The notes under the pieces: model-generated
What the model was told of the DNA's origin: nothing
The model's database searches: none
What the model saw: only the letters and a program-made list of their open reading frames with translations
DNA from: Bacillota bacterium
Lineage (GTDB): Bacteria > Bacillota > Desulfitobacteriia > Desulfitobacteriales > JAJXUE01
DNA length: 11,775 bases
Reading direction: 5' to 3'
Assembly: GCA_021786555.1 (NCBI GenBank)
Contig: JAJYNB010000400.1
Span: 1 to 11,775, forward strand
Shown here: piece by piece, positions 6,622 to 11,775 of the stretch
Layout of the letters: every line of letters begins with the position of its first letter
Position numbering within the stretch: the first letter of the stretch is position 1
Made by a program: the position numbers and the translations under genes

Positions 6622-6690
6622 GTTCATATAATCGCGGTAATATGGTCCGCAAGTTTCTACCAGGCCGCCGTAAACGGCCTGACTATGAGC
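6622..6690 (+). promoter_or_regulatory. Guanine-class purine riboswitch aptamer
   Basis: All conserved parts of the purine aptamer are visible. P1 is GTTCATA (6622-6628) with TATGAGC (6684-6690); P2 is GCGG/CCGC closing a TAATATGG loop; the J2/3 strand TTTCTACC is at 6654-6661; P3 is CAGGCCG/CGGCCTG around the CCGTAAA loop, allowing the L2-L3 kissing contact. The base that pairs with ligand is C6683 (GACTATG; adenine riboswitches have T here), so it should bind guanine or hypoxanthine. These riboswitches usually lower expression when ligand is bound. Only 5 nt separate it from the next aptamer, and it has no terminator of its own. Confidence 0.95.
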
Positions 6691-6695
6691 GAAAG

Positions 6696-6812
6696 TGTGC
6701 CTAGGGTTCCATTAAGGGATACCTTTATTTGCTGTTGCAAATAATAAAAGTTACGGGTCCAAGTGGCACAGGCCGGGAGTATTTCCAGGCTACACCGGAG
6801 GGACAAAAACCC
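6696..6812 (+). promoter_or_regulatory. ykkC-family aptamer, probable PRPP riboswitch (subtype 2b)
   Basis: The ykkC hallmarks are present in order: CTAGGGTTCC (6701-6710), GGGTCCAAG (6755-6763), and ACACCGGAGGGACAAAAACCC near the 3' end (6792-6812). P1 is TGTGCC (6696-6701) with GGCACA (6765-6770). An 8-bp hairpin TTATTTGC/GCAAATAA (6725-6744) is the variable arm. Family members bind guanidine, ppGpp or PRPP; position before purE and directly after a guanine aptamer is the known setting of the PRPP subclass. GGG 6800-6802 can pair with CCC 6810-6812, which are the terminator's first stem bases, so ligand binding should prevent termination and switch the genes on. Ligand assignment is by context, since I cannot align subtype-specific bases. 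Confidence 0.82.
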
Positions 6813-6870
6813 AGACGGGTAGGTTTCACTCACCCCGAAAACGTGAAATCTATCCGTCTGGGTTTCTTGT
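6807..6870 (+). terminator. Shared regulated terminator of the tandem riboswitch
   Basis: Arms 6807-6829 and 6843-6865 form a 23-bp stem, complementary at every position with only two G-U wobbles, around a 13-nt loop; the right arm ends GGGTTT and is followed by CTTGTG. The first six bases, AAACCC (6807-6812), are shared with the 3' end of the PRPP-type aptamer, so the two structures exclude each other. It ends about 45 nt before the purE start. Confidence 0.93.
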
Positions 6871-6911
6871 GTCGAATTATCAGGTATCATTGCTAATGGA
6901 GGGGAATAAAA

Positions 6912-7412
6912 TTGACATTAGTGGGGATTGTTATGGGCAGCGATTCGGATCTTAAGTTGATGGGTGAGACCATGAAGGTAATGGAGGAATTTGCTGTTCC
7001 CTATGAGGTTGTCATCTCTTCGGCCCATCGCGCTCCGGTTCAGACTGCCAAATATGCCGAAACTGCGGCGGAACGGGGCTTGGAAGTGATCGTTGCAGCC
7101 GCGGGCGCCGCTGCGCATCTTCCCGGTGTCATTGCCGCCAGCACTGCCCTTCCGGTTATCGGAGTGCCGGTAAAAAGCGGGGCTTTGAGCGGACTGGACG
7201 CCCTCTATGCTATCGTGCAGATGCCAAGCGGCGTCCCAGTGGCTACCGTGGGAGTGGACGGAGCAAAAAACGCCGGTATCCTGGCGGTTGAAATTCTGGG
7301 CTTGAAATACCCCGAGTTCCGCCAAAAAATCCTGGACTACAAAGCCAGGCTCAGCCGCGAGGTAGGGGCCAAAAACCAAAAACTGCAGGAAAAAGGCTGG
7401 CGCAACTACTGA
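6912..7412 (+). CDS. purE: N5-carboxyaminoimidazole ribonucleotide mutase
   Basis: A 166-residue cytoplasmic enzyme that converts N5-CAIR to CAIR in de novo purine synthesis. The class I hallmarks are all present: VMGSDSDL near the N-terminus, SSAHRAP with the catalytic His, the AAHLPGVIAA loop, and SGLDALYAIVQMPSGVPVATV. Class II (CO2-using) enzymes lack the AHLPG stretch, so this protein should need N5-CAIR made by PurK, which is not encoded next to it. The start is TTG at 6912, supported by GGAGGGG (6898-6904) 7 nt upstream and by alignment of the N-terminus with the family; the next ATG would cut into the first strand. First gene of the operon, directly under the tandem riboswitch. Confidence 0.96.
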   Translation: MTLVGIVMGSDSDLKLMGETMKVMEEFAVPYEVVISSAHRAPVQTAKYAETAAERGLEVIVAAAGAAAHLPGVIAASTALPVIGVPVKSGALSGLDALYAIVQMPSGVPVATVGVDGAKNAGILAVEILGLKYPEFRQKILDYKARLSREVGAKNQKLQEKGWRNY

Positions 7413-7439
7413 GACTTTGTGGCTGGATTTAAGGGTCGG

Positions 7440-7467
7440 AAGTCAGAATTCAGAAGTCAGGAGTCAG
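7440..7467. repeat. Heptamer direct repeats, four units (AAGTCAG-like)
   Basis: Four 7-bp units run head to tail: AAGTCAG, AATTCAG, AAGTCAG, GAGTCAG. They lie in the purE-purB gap (7413-7687), which holds no gene; the same unit forms a longer array in the purF-purM gap. There is no terminator in the gap, so purB is presumably read from the purE transcript. Confidence 0.8.
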
Positions 7468-7494
7468 AATGGTTTGGGCAGGAGTCACTTGAAA

Positions 7495-7525
7495 TAGGAC
7501 GCCGGGGACGGTTCTTCTTGTCCTA
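7495..7525. repeat. Conserved-loop hairpin repeat, copy 2
   Basis: Perfect stem TAGGAC / GTCCTA encloses GGGGACGGTTCT (7504-7515). The core is the reverse complement of that in the copy before uppP. It is followed by about 160 bp without a recognisable element before purB. Confidence 0.75.
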
Positions 7526-7687
7526 GCGAAAGAAGTCGGGTTGGAAAGGATTCTGGGGATAATACCTCGAAATCCTGAGAATTGTCCCTTTGTGCTCAAT
7601 GAGTTCGCTGGGTGGACTACCGGGGGTCACTGCCTAAACCTTGGGATGTGTCCCTAATCAGCATCAGGATGTGAAAGGAGAACTGCA

Positions 7688-8986
7688 ATGATTGAACGTT
7701 ATACACTGCCGGAAATGGCAAGTATCTGGTCGGACGAAAACCGTTTCCGCAAGTGGCTGGAAATTGAGATTTTGGCATGTGAAGCTTGGGTCGGGCTGGG
7801 AAAGGTCCCTGCAGAAGCAGCAAAAGTAATCAGGGAAAAGGGGGCTTTCCAGGCAGCAAGGATTGCCGAAATCGAAGAGGTGACCCACCACGATGTGCTG
7901 GCGTTTCTGACCAATGTGGCTGAAAATGTGGGGGATGAGGCGAAATATATCCACCTGGGCATGACATCTTCTGACATTCTGGATACCGCCCTGTCCCTGC
8001 AAATGGTTGAGGCTGCAGGCATCATCCTGGGCAGGCTGCAGGAGCTGGCCCTGGTGCTGAAAGAACAGGCTGTAAAATATAAGGATTACATAATGATGGG
8101 CAGGACCCACGGCATACACGCAGAACCGGTTACCCTGGGGCTTAAATTCGCTCTTTGGTTTGATGAAGTCAACCGTAGTATCCGGCGCCTGGAAAATGCC
8201 CGGGAAGCGGTACGCGTAGGGAAGATTTCCGGCGCTGTGGGTACTTTTGCCAACATCGACCCGGCGGTGGAAGAATATGTGTGTGAAAAGCTGGGCTTAA
8301 ATCCGGCCCCGGCCTCCACCCAGGTCCTGCAGCGGGACCGGCATGCCGAATATCTCACAACCTTGGCGGTGATTGCCTCGTCTCTGGACAAGTTCGCCAC
8401 GGAGTTTCGCAACCTGCAGCGCACGGACATTCATGAAGTGGAAGAACCTTTTGCCAAAGGACAAAAGGGTTCCTCCGCCATGCCGCACAAGAAAAATCCT
8501 ATTCTGGGCGAACGGGTGGCCGGCTTGGCCAGGGTACTCAGGGGGAACGCCCTGGCGGCCCTGGAGAATGTAGCTTTGTGGCATGAACGCGACATCAGCC
8601 ATTCTTCGGTGGAGAGGGTAATCATCCCGGACAGCACCACCGCCCTGGATTATATGCTGGTCAAATTTACCGGCGTGCTAAAAAATCTTACAGTTTATCC
8701 GAAAAATATGCAGGCAAACCTCGACAAGACGTTGGGCCTCATCTTCTCCCAAAGGGTAATGCTCAGCCTGGTGGAAAAAGGCATGGCCCGGGAAGCTGCC
8801 TATGCCCTGGTACAGCGCAACGCCCTGGAAGCCTGGAACAGCAAGGAGATGTTTAAGGACCTGATCCAGCGGGACAGGGAAGTCATGGCTTTGCTCAGCC
8901 CCAGCGAGGTTGAGGGACTCTTTGACTACAGTTATCACACCAAGCATGTGGACTATATACTCCGTCGGACCGGGGTAACGGCCTGA
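7688..8986 (+). CDS. purB: Adenylosuccinate lyase
   Basis: A 432-residue enzyme of the fumarase/aspartase superfamily. It acts twice in purine synthesis, releasing fumarate from SAICAR to give AICAR and from adenylosuccinate to give AMP, as a cytoplasmic homotetramer. Active-site landmarks fall at the Bacillus positions: H68 in THHDV, H89 in IHLGMTSSD, H141 in GRTHGIHAEP, and the mobile signature loop GSSAMPHKKNP (261-271) with the catalytic serine. Length is typical and the C-terminal FDYSYHTKHVDYIL is intact. AAAGGAG (7674-7680) sits 7 nt before the ATG. It is the only complete purine gene here with an ATG start. The 275-bp gap before it carries repeats; purC follows after 19 bp. Confidence 0.97.
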   Translation: MIERYTLPEMASIWSDENRFRKWLEIEILACEAWVGLGKVPAEAAKVIREKGAFQAARIAEIEEVTHHDVLAFLTNVAENVGDEAKYIHLGMTSSDILDTALSLQMVEAAGIILGRLQELALVLKEQAVKYKDYIMMGRTHGIHAEPVTLGLKFALWFDEVNRSIRRLENAREAVRVGKISGAVGTFANIDPAVEEYVCEKLGLNPAPASTQVLQRDRHAEYLTTLAVIASSLDKFATEFRNLQRTDIHEVEEPFAKGQKGSSAMPHKKNPILGERVAGLARVLRGNALAALENVALWHERDISHSSVERVIIPDSTTALDYMLVKFTGVLKNLTVYPKNMQANLDKTLGLIFSQRVMLSLVEKGMAREAAYALVQRNALEAWNSKEMFKDLIQRDREVMALLSPSEVEGLFDYSYHTKHVDYILRRTGVTA

Positions 8987-9005
8987 AATTGAGGAGGGAA
9001 TCATT

Positions 9006-9722
9006 GTGGTAAAGAAACTGGAGCAGATGTATGAGGGAAAAGCTAAAAAGGTGTTCAGGACTGAGAACCCGGATTTGTATCTGGTAGATTATAAGGACGA
9101 TGCCACAGCCTTCAACGGTGAAAAAAGAGGGACCATTGCTGATAAGGGGTATTACAACAATCAGATTTCAGCTTTGCTGTTTGCCGAACTGGAGAAGGCG
9201 GGAATTCCCACCCACATGGTTGAACTTACCGGAGACAGGGAGATGCTGGTAAAAGGCCTGGAAATCATCCAGCTCGAAGTCGTGGTGAGAAATATCGCCG
9301 CCGGCAGCCTGGCAAAGCGCCTCGGTTTTGAGGAGGGGCGTAAACTTCCTTTCGCCGTGGTGGAATTTTACTACAAAGACGACTCACTGGGGGATCCGCT
9401 GGTGAACGATTCCCATATAGCTGTCCTGGGGGCAGCTCAGCCGGAAGAACTGGTAGTCCTCAGGGAACTGGGACTCAAGATAAACCGGGTACTGCAGGAC
9501 ATCATGGCCAGAGCAGGCATTGAACTGGTGGATTTCAAGCTGGAGTTTGGCAAGCACAAGGGTGAAATCATCCTGGGTGACGAAATTTCCCCGGACACCT
9601 GCCGTTTCTGGGATATGGAGACGGGGGCTAAGCTGGACAAGGACCGCTTCCGCCGCGACCTGGGCAAGGTGGAGGAAGCTTATATCGAAGTATACCAAAG
9701 GCTGCAGAAGGTATTGAAGTAG
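9006..9722 (+). CDS. purC: Phosphoribosylaminoimidazole-succinocarboxamide synthase (SAICAR synthetase)
   Basis: A 238-residue cytoplasmic ATP-dependent ligase joining aspartate to CAIR to make SAICAR, the step between PurE and PurB. The family motifs are intact: YEGKAKKVF (9-17, nucleotide loop), KRGTIADKG (40-48), EVVVRNIAAGSLAKR (91-105), DFKLEFG (176-182) and LGDEISPDTCRFWD (190-203). Length is that of the bacterial single-domain form. The start is GTG at 9006, 7 nt after GAGGAGGG (8991-8998) and 19 bp after the purB stop, so it is translated from the same message. In Bacillus purC is followed by purS, purQ and purL; here purF comes next. Confidence 0.97.
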   Translation: MVKKLEQMYEGKAKKVFRTENPDLYLVDYKDDATAFNGEKRGTIADKGYYNNQISALLFAELEKAGIPTHMVELTGDREMLVKGLEIIQLEVVVRNIAAGSLAKRLGFEEGRKLPFAVVEFYYKDDSLGDPLVNDSHIAVLGAAQPEELVVLRELGLKINRVLQDIMARAGIELVDFKLEFGKHKGEIILGDEISPDTCRFWDMETGAKLDKDRFRRDLGKVEEAYIEVYQRLQKVLK

Positions 9723-9802
9723 GCTCTGGCTGAGCCTGGTTGCGGAGTTTGCCTTATATACTTGACTAGTCAGTCCTGTTGAGACGGGAAAGGGGGAGCA
9801 GA

Positions 9803-11215
9803 GTGGAAGACAGAATCGACCTGTGGTTTGATGACAAGCCCAAAGAGGAATGCGGCCTGTTTGGGATTTACGCGCCTGGTATGGACGTGGCCAGGCTTAC
9901 CTATTACGGCCTTTATGCCCTGCAGCACCGGGGCCAGGAAAGCGCCGGGATTGCCGTGTCCAACGGCAGGGGGATAGACCTGCATAAAGATATGGGTCTT
10001 GTGGCGGAGGTTTTCTGCGATGAAATACTGCAGCAGCTAAAGGGGAACATGGCCATAGGCCATGTGCGTTACTCCACCACGGGTTCGAGCCACGTGGCCA
10101 ATGCCCAGCCCTTGGTTTTCCGCTACCTGAAGGGCATGCTGTCCCTGGCCCACAACGGCAACCTGACCAACACAGCGGAGCTGCGGGATTCCTTAGGACG
10201 CACTGGGTCAGTGTTCCAGACCACCACGGACAGCGAGGTGATTGTCAACCTCATCGCCCGCTACAGCCAGAGCAGTCCGGATGAGGCTCTGATGAAATGC
10301 ATGATCGACCTGAAGGGGGCTTACAGCCTTTTGGTCATGGCAGGGGGCAAGCTGTTCGGGGTGCGCGACCCCCATGGGTTCAGGCCGCTGTGTATAGGCA
10401 AGGTGCAGGATTCCTATATTCTGGCTTCCGAATCCTGCGCCCTGGATACGGTTGGGGCGAGCTTTGTGCGGGATGTGGAGCCCGGCGAGATCGTGATGCT
10501 GGATGAGAAGGGGTTGACCTCCATCCAGGTGATGAAATCAGCGCGGAAGTCTTTCTGTATTTTCGAATATATCTACTTTGCCCGTCCGGACAGCACCATC
10601 GACGGTATAAACGTCTCTTGGGCCAGGCGGCAGATGGGCATCCAACTGGCGAAAGAGGCCCCCATCGAGGCCGACATCGTCATCCCTGTGCCTGATTCGG
10701 GCAAGGGGGCTGCCTTGGGCTATTCCGCCGCTTCCGGCATCCCCTTTGAAGAGGGACTGATTAAAAACCGCTATATCGGACGCACCTTTATCCAGCCCAC
10801 CCAGGAACTGCGCGACTTGGCTGTGAGGCTGAAGCTTAATGCCAACCAGCGGGTGATTGAGGGCAAGCGGGTTATTATGGTGGATGACTCCATCGTTAGG
10901 GGCACCACCAGTTCCAAGCTGGTGCAGATGCTGCGGGAAGCGGGAGCCACAGAGGTTCACATGTTGGTATGCTCGCCGCCGGTGCTCTATCCCTGCTATT
11001 ACGGCATCGATACGGCTGAGCGGGAGAAACTGATTGCCACCCAAAAGCAGATTGAGGAAATCCGAGAGCATATCGGCGCGGACAGCCTGCACTATCTGAG
11101 CAGGGAAGGAATGCTCAAAGCCCTGGGACAGGCGGACCAGTGCATGGCCTGTTTTAGCGGGGACTATCCGGTGGAGTGCCCCCAGGACAGCCAGGCAAAA
11201 TATAATTTGGAATGA
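9803..11215 (+). CDS. purF: Amidophosphoribosyltransferase (glutamine PRPP amidotransferase)
   Basis: The committed enzyme of purine synthesis, making phosphoribosylamine from PRPP and glutamine. From the chosen GTG the protein has 470 residues: a 16-residue propeptide, then C17-GLFGIY, the N-terminal nucleophile Cys exposed by self-processing; an Ntn glutaminase domain to about residue 245 (GHVRYSTTG, HNGNLTN); and a phosphoribosyltransferase domain with PVPDSGKGAALGY and the PRPP loop VIMVDDSIVRGTTS (357-370). C252, C398, C447 and C450 match the [4Fe-4S] ligands of the oxygen-sensitive Bacillus-type enzyme. GTG 9803 is preferred because AGGGGGAG (9791-9798) lies just before it; the in-frame TTG at 9779 has no ribosome site. 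Its substrate PRPP is the probable ligand of the riboswitch controlling the operon. Confidence 0.97.
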   Translation: MEDRIDLWFDDKPKEECGLFGIYAPGMDVARLTYYGLYALQHRGQESAGIAVSNGRGIDLHKDMGLVAEVFCDEILQQLKGNMAIGHVRYSTTGSSHVANAQPLVFRYLKGMLSLAHNGNLTNTAELRDSLGRTGSVFQTTTDSEVIVNLIARYSQSSPDEALMKCMIDLKGAYSLLVMAGGKLFGVRDPHGFRPLCIGKVQDSYILASESCALDTVGASFVRDVEPGEIVMLDEKGLTSIQVMKSARKSFCIFEYIYFARPDSTIDGINVSWARRQMGIQLAKEAPIEADIVIPVPDSGKGAALGYSAASGIPFEEGLIKNRYIGRTFIQPTQELRDLAVRLKLNANQRVIEGKRVIMVDDSIVRGTTSSKLVQMLREAGATEVHMLVCSPPVLYPCYYGIDTAEREKLIATQKQIEEIREHIGADSLHYLSREGMLKALGQADQCMACFSGDYPVECPQDSQAKYNLE

Positions 11216-11234
11216 GCTTCTGGGAAGTAGTTTA

Positions 11235-11294
<60 letters not shown>

Positions 11295-11326
11295 TTAAGC
11301 GTCTATCTGGGGCGGTTGGGGTCAGT

Positions 11327-11359
11327 TGAGTCAGTTGGGGACGGTTCTTGACTGACTCA
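11327..11359. repeat. Conserved-loop hairpin repeat, copy 3
   Basis: Perfect 9-bp stem TGAGTCAGT / ACTGACTCA with the core GGGGACGGTTCT (11337-11348) inside a 15-nt loop. The stem sequence differs entirely from the CTAGGAC stems of the other copies while the loop core is the same. Confidence 0.75.
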
Positions 11360-11372
11360 GGGGCAAACGTCA

Positions 11373-11403
11373 GAGTGTCAAGGGGACTGTCCCCCTGACA
11401 CTC
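11373..11403. repeat. Strong 15-bp inverted repeat in purF-purM gap
   Basis: Arms 11373-11387 (GAGTGTCAAGGGGAC) and 11389-11403 (GTCCCCCTGACACTC) pair with one mismatch around a single central T. The GGGGAC-T-GTCCCC centre is related to the core of the neighbouring hairpins. The following CCAGGAG is not a U-run, so this is not a typical terminator, but as RNA it would be a very stable hairpin. Confidence 0.75.
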
Positions 11404-11437
11404 CCAGGAGTCAGGAGTCAAAATGCGGCAAGATTTG

Positions 11438-11469
11438 CTAGGACGGCAGAACCGCCCCCTGTGTCCTAG
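11438..11469. repeat. Conserved-loop hairpin repeat, copy 4
   Basis: Perfect 7-bp stem CTAGGAC / GTCCTAG encloses AGAACCGCCCCC (11448-11459), the core with one T-to-C change. Stem and orientation match the copy before uppP. It ends about 50 bp before the purM start. Confidence 0.75.
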
Positions 11470-11520
11470 TCTCGGGTATTCTGAATTCTGAGTACCTGAC
11501 CCGAAAGGAGGTCTGGACAA

Positions 11521-11775
11521 GTGGGAATTACTTATAAGGACGCCGGGGTTGATATCTCCGCCGGGAATACTGCGGTGGAGAGGATGAAAGCCCATGTGGC
11601 GCGTACGCAGCGGCCCGGGGTGATGGGCGGCCTGGGTGGATTCGGCGGGCTTTTTGCCCTGGATGTAAAGAAGTATGATGATCCGGTGCTGGTGTCGGGC
11701 ACTGACGGGGTAGGCACCAAGCTTAAGGTTGCCTTCCTTACCGGGGTGCACCGCAGCATAGGGATTGATGCTGTG
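11521..11775 (+). CDS. purM: Phosphoribosylformylglycinamidine cyclo-ligase (AIR synthetase), N-terminal part
   Basis: The first 85 codons are open to the window edge. The protein starts with GITYKDAGVDI, followed by MGGLGGFGGLFAL (35-47) and VSGTDGVGTKLKVAF (58-72), the conserved N-terminal and ATP-site motifs of PurM. The enzyme closes the imidazole ring, converting FGAM to AIR with ATP in the cytoplasm. The start is GTG at 11521, 8 nt after the excellent ribosome site AAAGGAGGT (11504-11512). It follows purF as in Bacillus, but a 305-bp repeat island separates them. A long minus-strand reading frame opposite it is a shadow. Confidence 0.95.
   Translation, partial: MGITYKDAGVDISAGNTAVERMKAHVARTQRPGVMGGLGGFGGLFALDVKKYDDPVLVSGTDGVGTKLKVAFLTGVHRSIGIDAV

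Noticed and set aside
6691..6806. Simple spacer or expression platform of the guanine riboswitch alone
   Set aside because: At over 110 nt it is too long and contains the ordered ykkC motifs CTAGGGTTCC, GGTCC and GGAGGGACAAAAACCC, so it is a second aptamer.
7610..7622. GGGTGGACTACCG, resembling the T-box GGGTGGNACCGCG sequence
   Set aside because: It lies inside the purine operon before purB, has extra bases in the core, and shows no specifier loop or terminator. Chance similarity is more likely.
9763..9772. TGACTAGTCA palindrome in the purC-purF gap
   Set aside because: Only 10 bp, does not extend, and no promoter or terminator is attached; such a site is expected by chance in this length.
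9779..9802. Upstream TTG start for purF adding eight residues
   Set aside because: No ribosome site precedes it, whereas the GTG at 9803 follows AGGGGGAG and gives a propeptide of ordinary length before the catalytic Cys.

Overview
The window looks like a chromosome segment from an anaerobic Gram-positive Firmicute, most likely a Peptococcaceae/Desulfotomaculum-like clostridium. This rests on strong AGGAGG-type ribosome sites, sigma-A-type promoters, a YtrA-type GntR regulator with ABC genes, Bacillus-type PurF (propeptide plus Fe-S cysteines), a purine operon under a guanine riboswitch, and short GGGGACGGTTCT hairpin repeats that I associate from memory with such genomes. The genus cannot be fixed from this sequence alone.

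Layout. (1) 1-1392: the edge of a surface-polysaccharide locus. The 5' end of a glucose-1-phosphate cytidylyltransferase gene (rfbF) lies on the minus strand, divergent from a GT-A glycosyltransferase with a strikingly cationic C-terminal tail. (2) 1460-5442: an export cluster. A GntR/YtrA regulator with a palindromic operator over its own promoter is followed by an ATPase and a six-helix permease, joined by ATGA overlaps, and then by a second ATPase/ABC-2 permease pair. (3) 5443-6470: a repeat-bearing spacer, then uppP (undecaprenyl-diphosphatase). (4) 6521-11775: the purine biosynthesis operon purE-purB-purC-purF-purM (purM cut by the window edge), with an elaborate control region.

The control region is the highlight. 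A perfect 13-bp inverted repeat with CGAAC cores, which could be the uppP terminator and/or a PurBox-like PurR operator, abuts a clear sigma-A promoter. Next come a guanine-class purine riboswitch, a ykkC-type aptamer best matched to the PRPP subclass, and one long shared terminator just before purE. Tandem guanine-PRPP riboswitches are a known arrangement that lets de novo purine synthesis be shut off when guanine is abundant but stay on when PRPP, the substrate of PurF, is plentiful. If the upstream palindrome is also a PurR site, PRPP would be sensed at two levels.

Two junctions inside the operon (purE-purB and purF-purM) and the spacer before uppP carry small repeats: arrays of GAGTCAG-like heptamers, and hairpins whose loop is a conserved GGGGACGGTTCT (or its complement) while the stem sequence changes from copy to copy. 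They look like small non-autonomous repeats that have entered intergenic gaps. The purine genes have the Bacillus order, but purK and purSQL are absent from their usual places.
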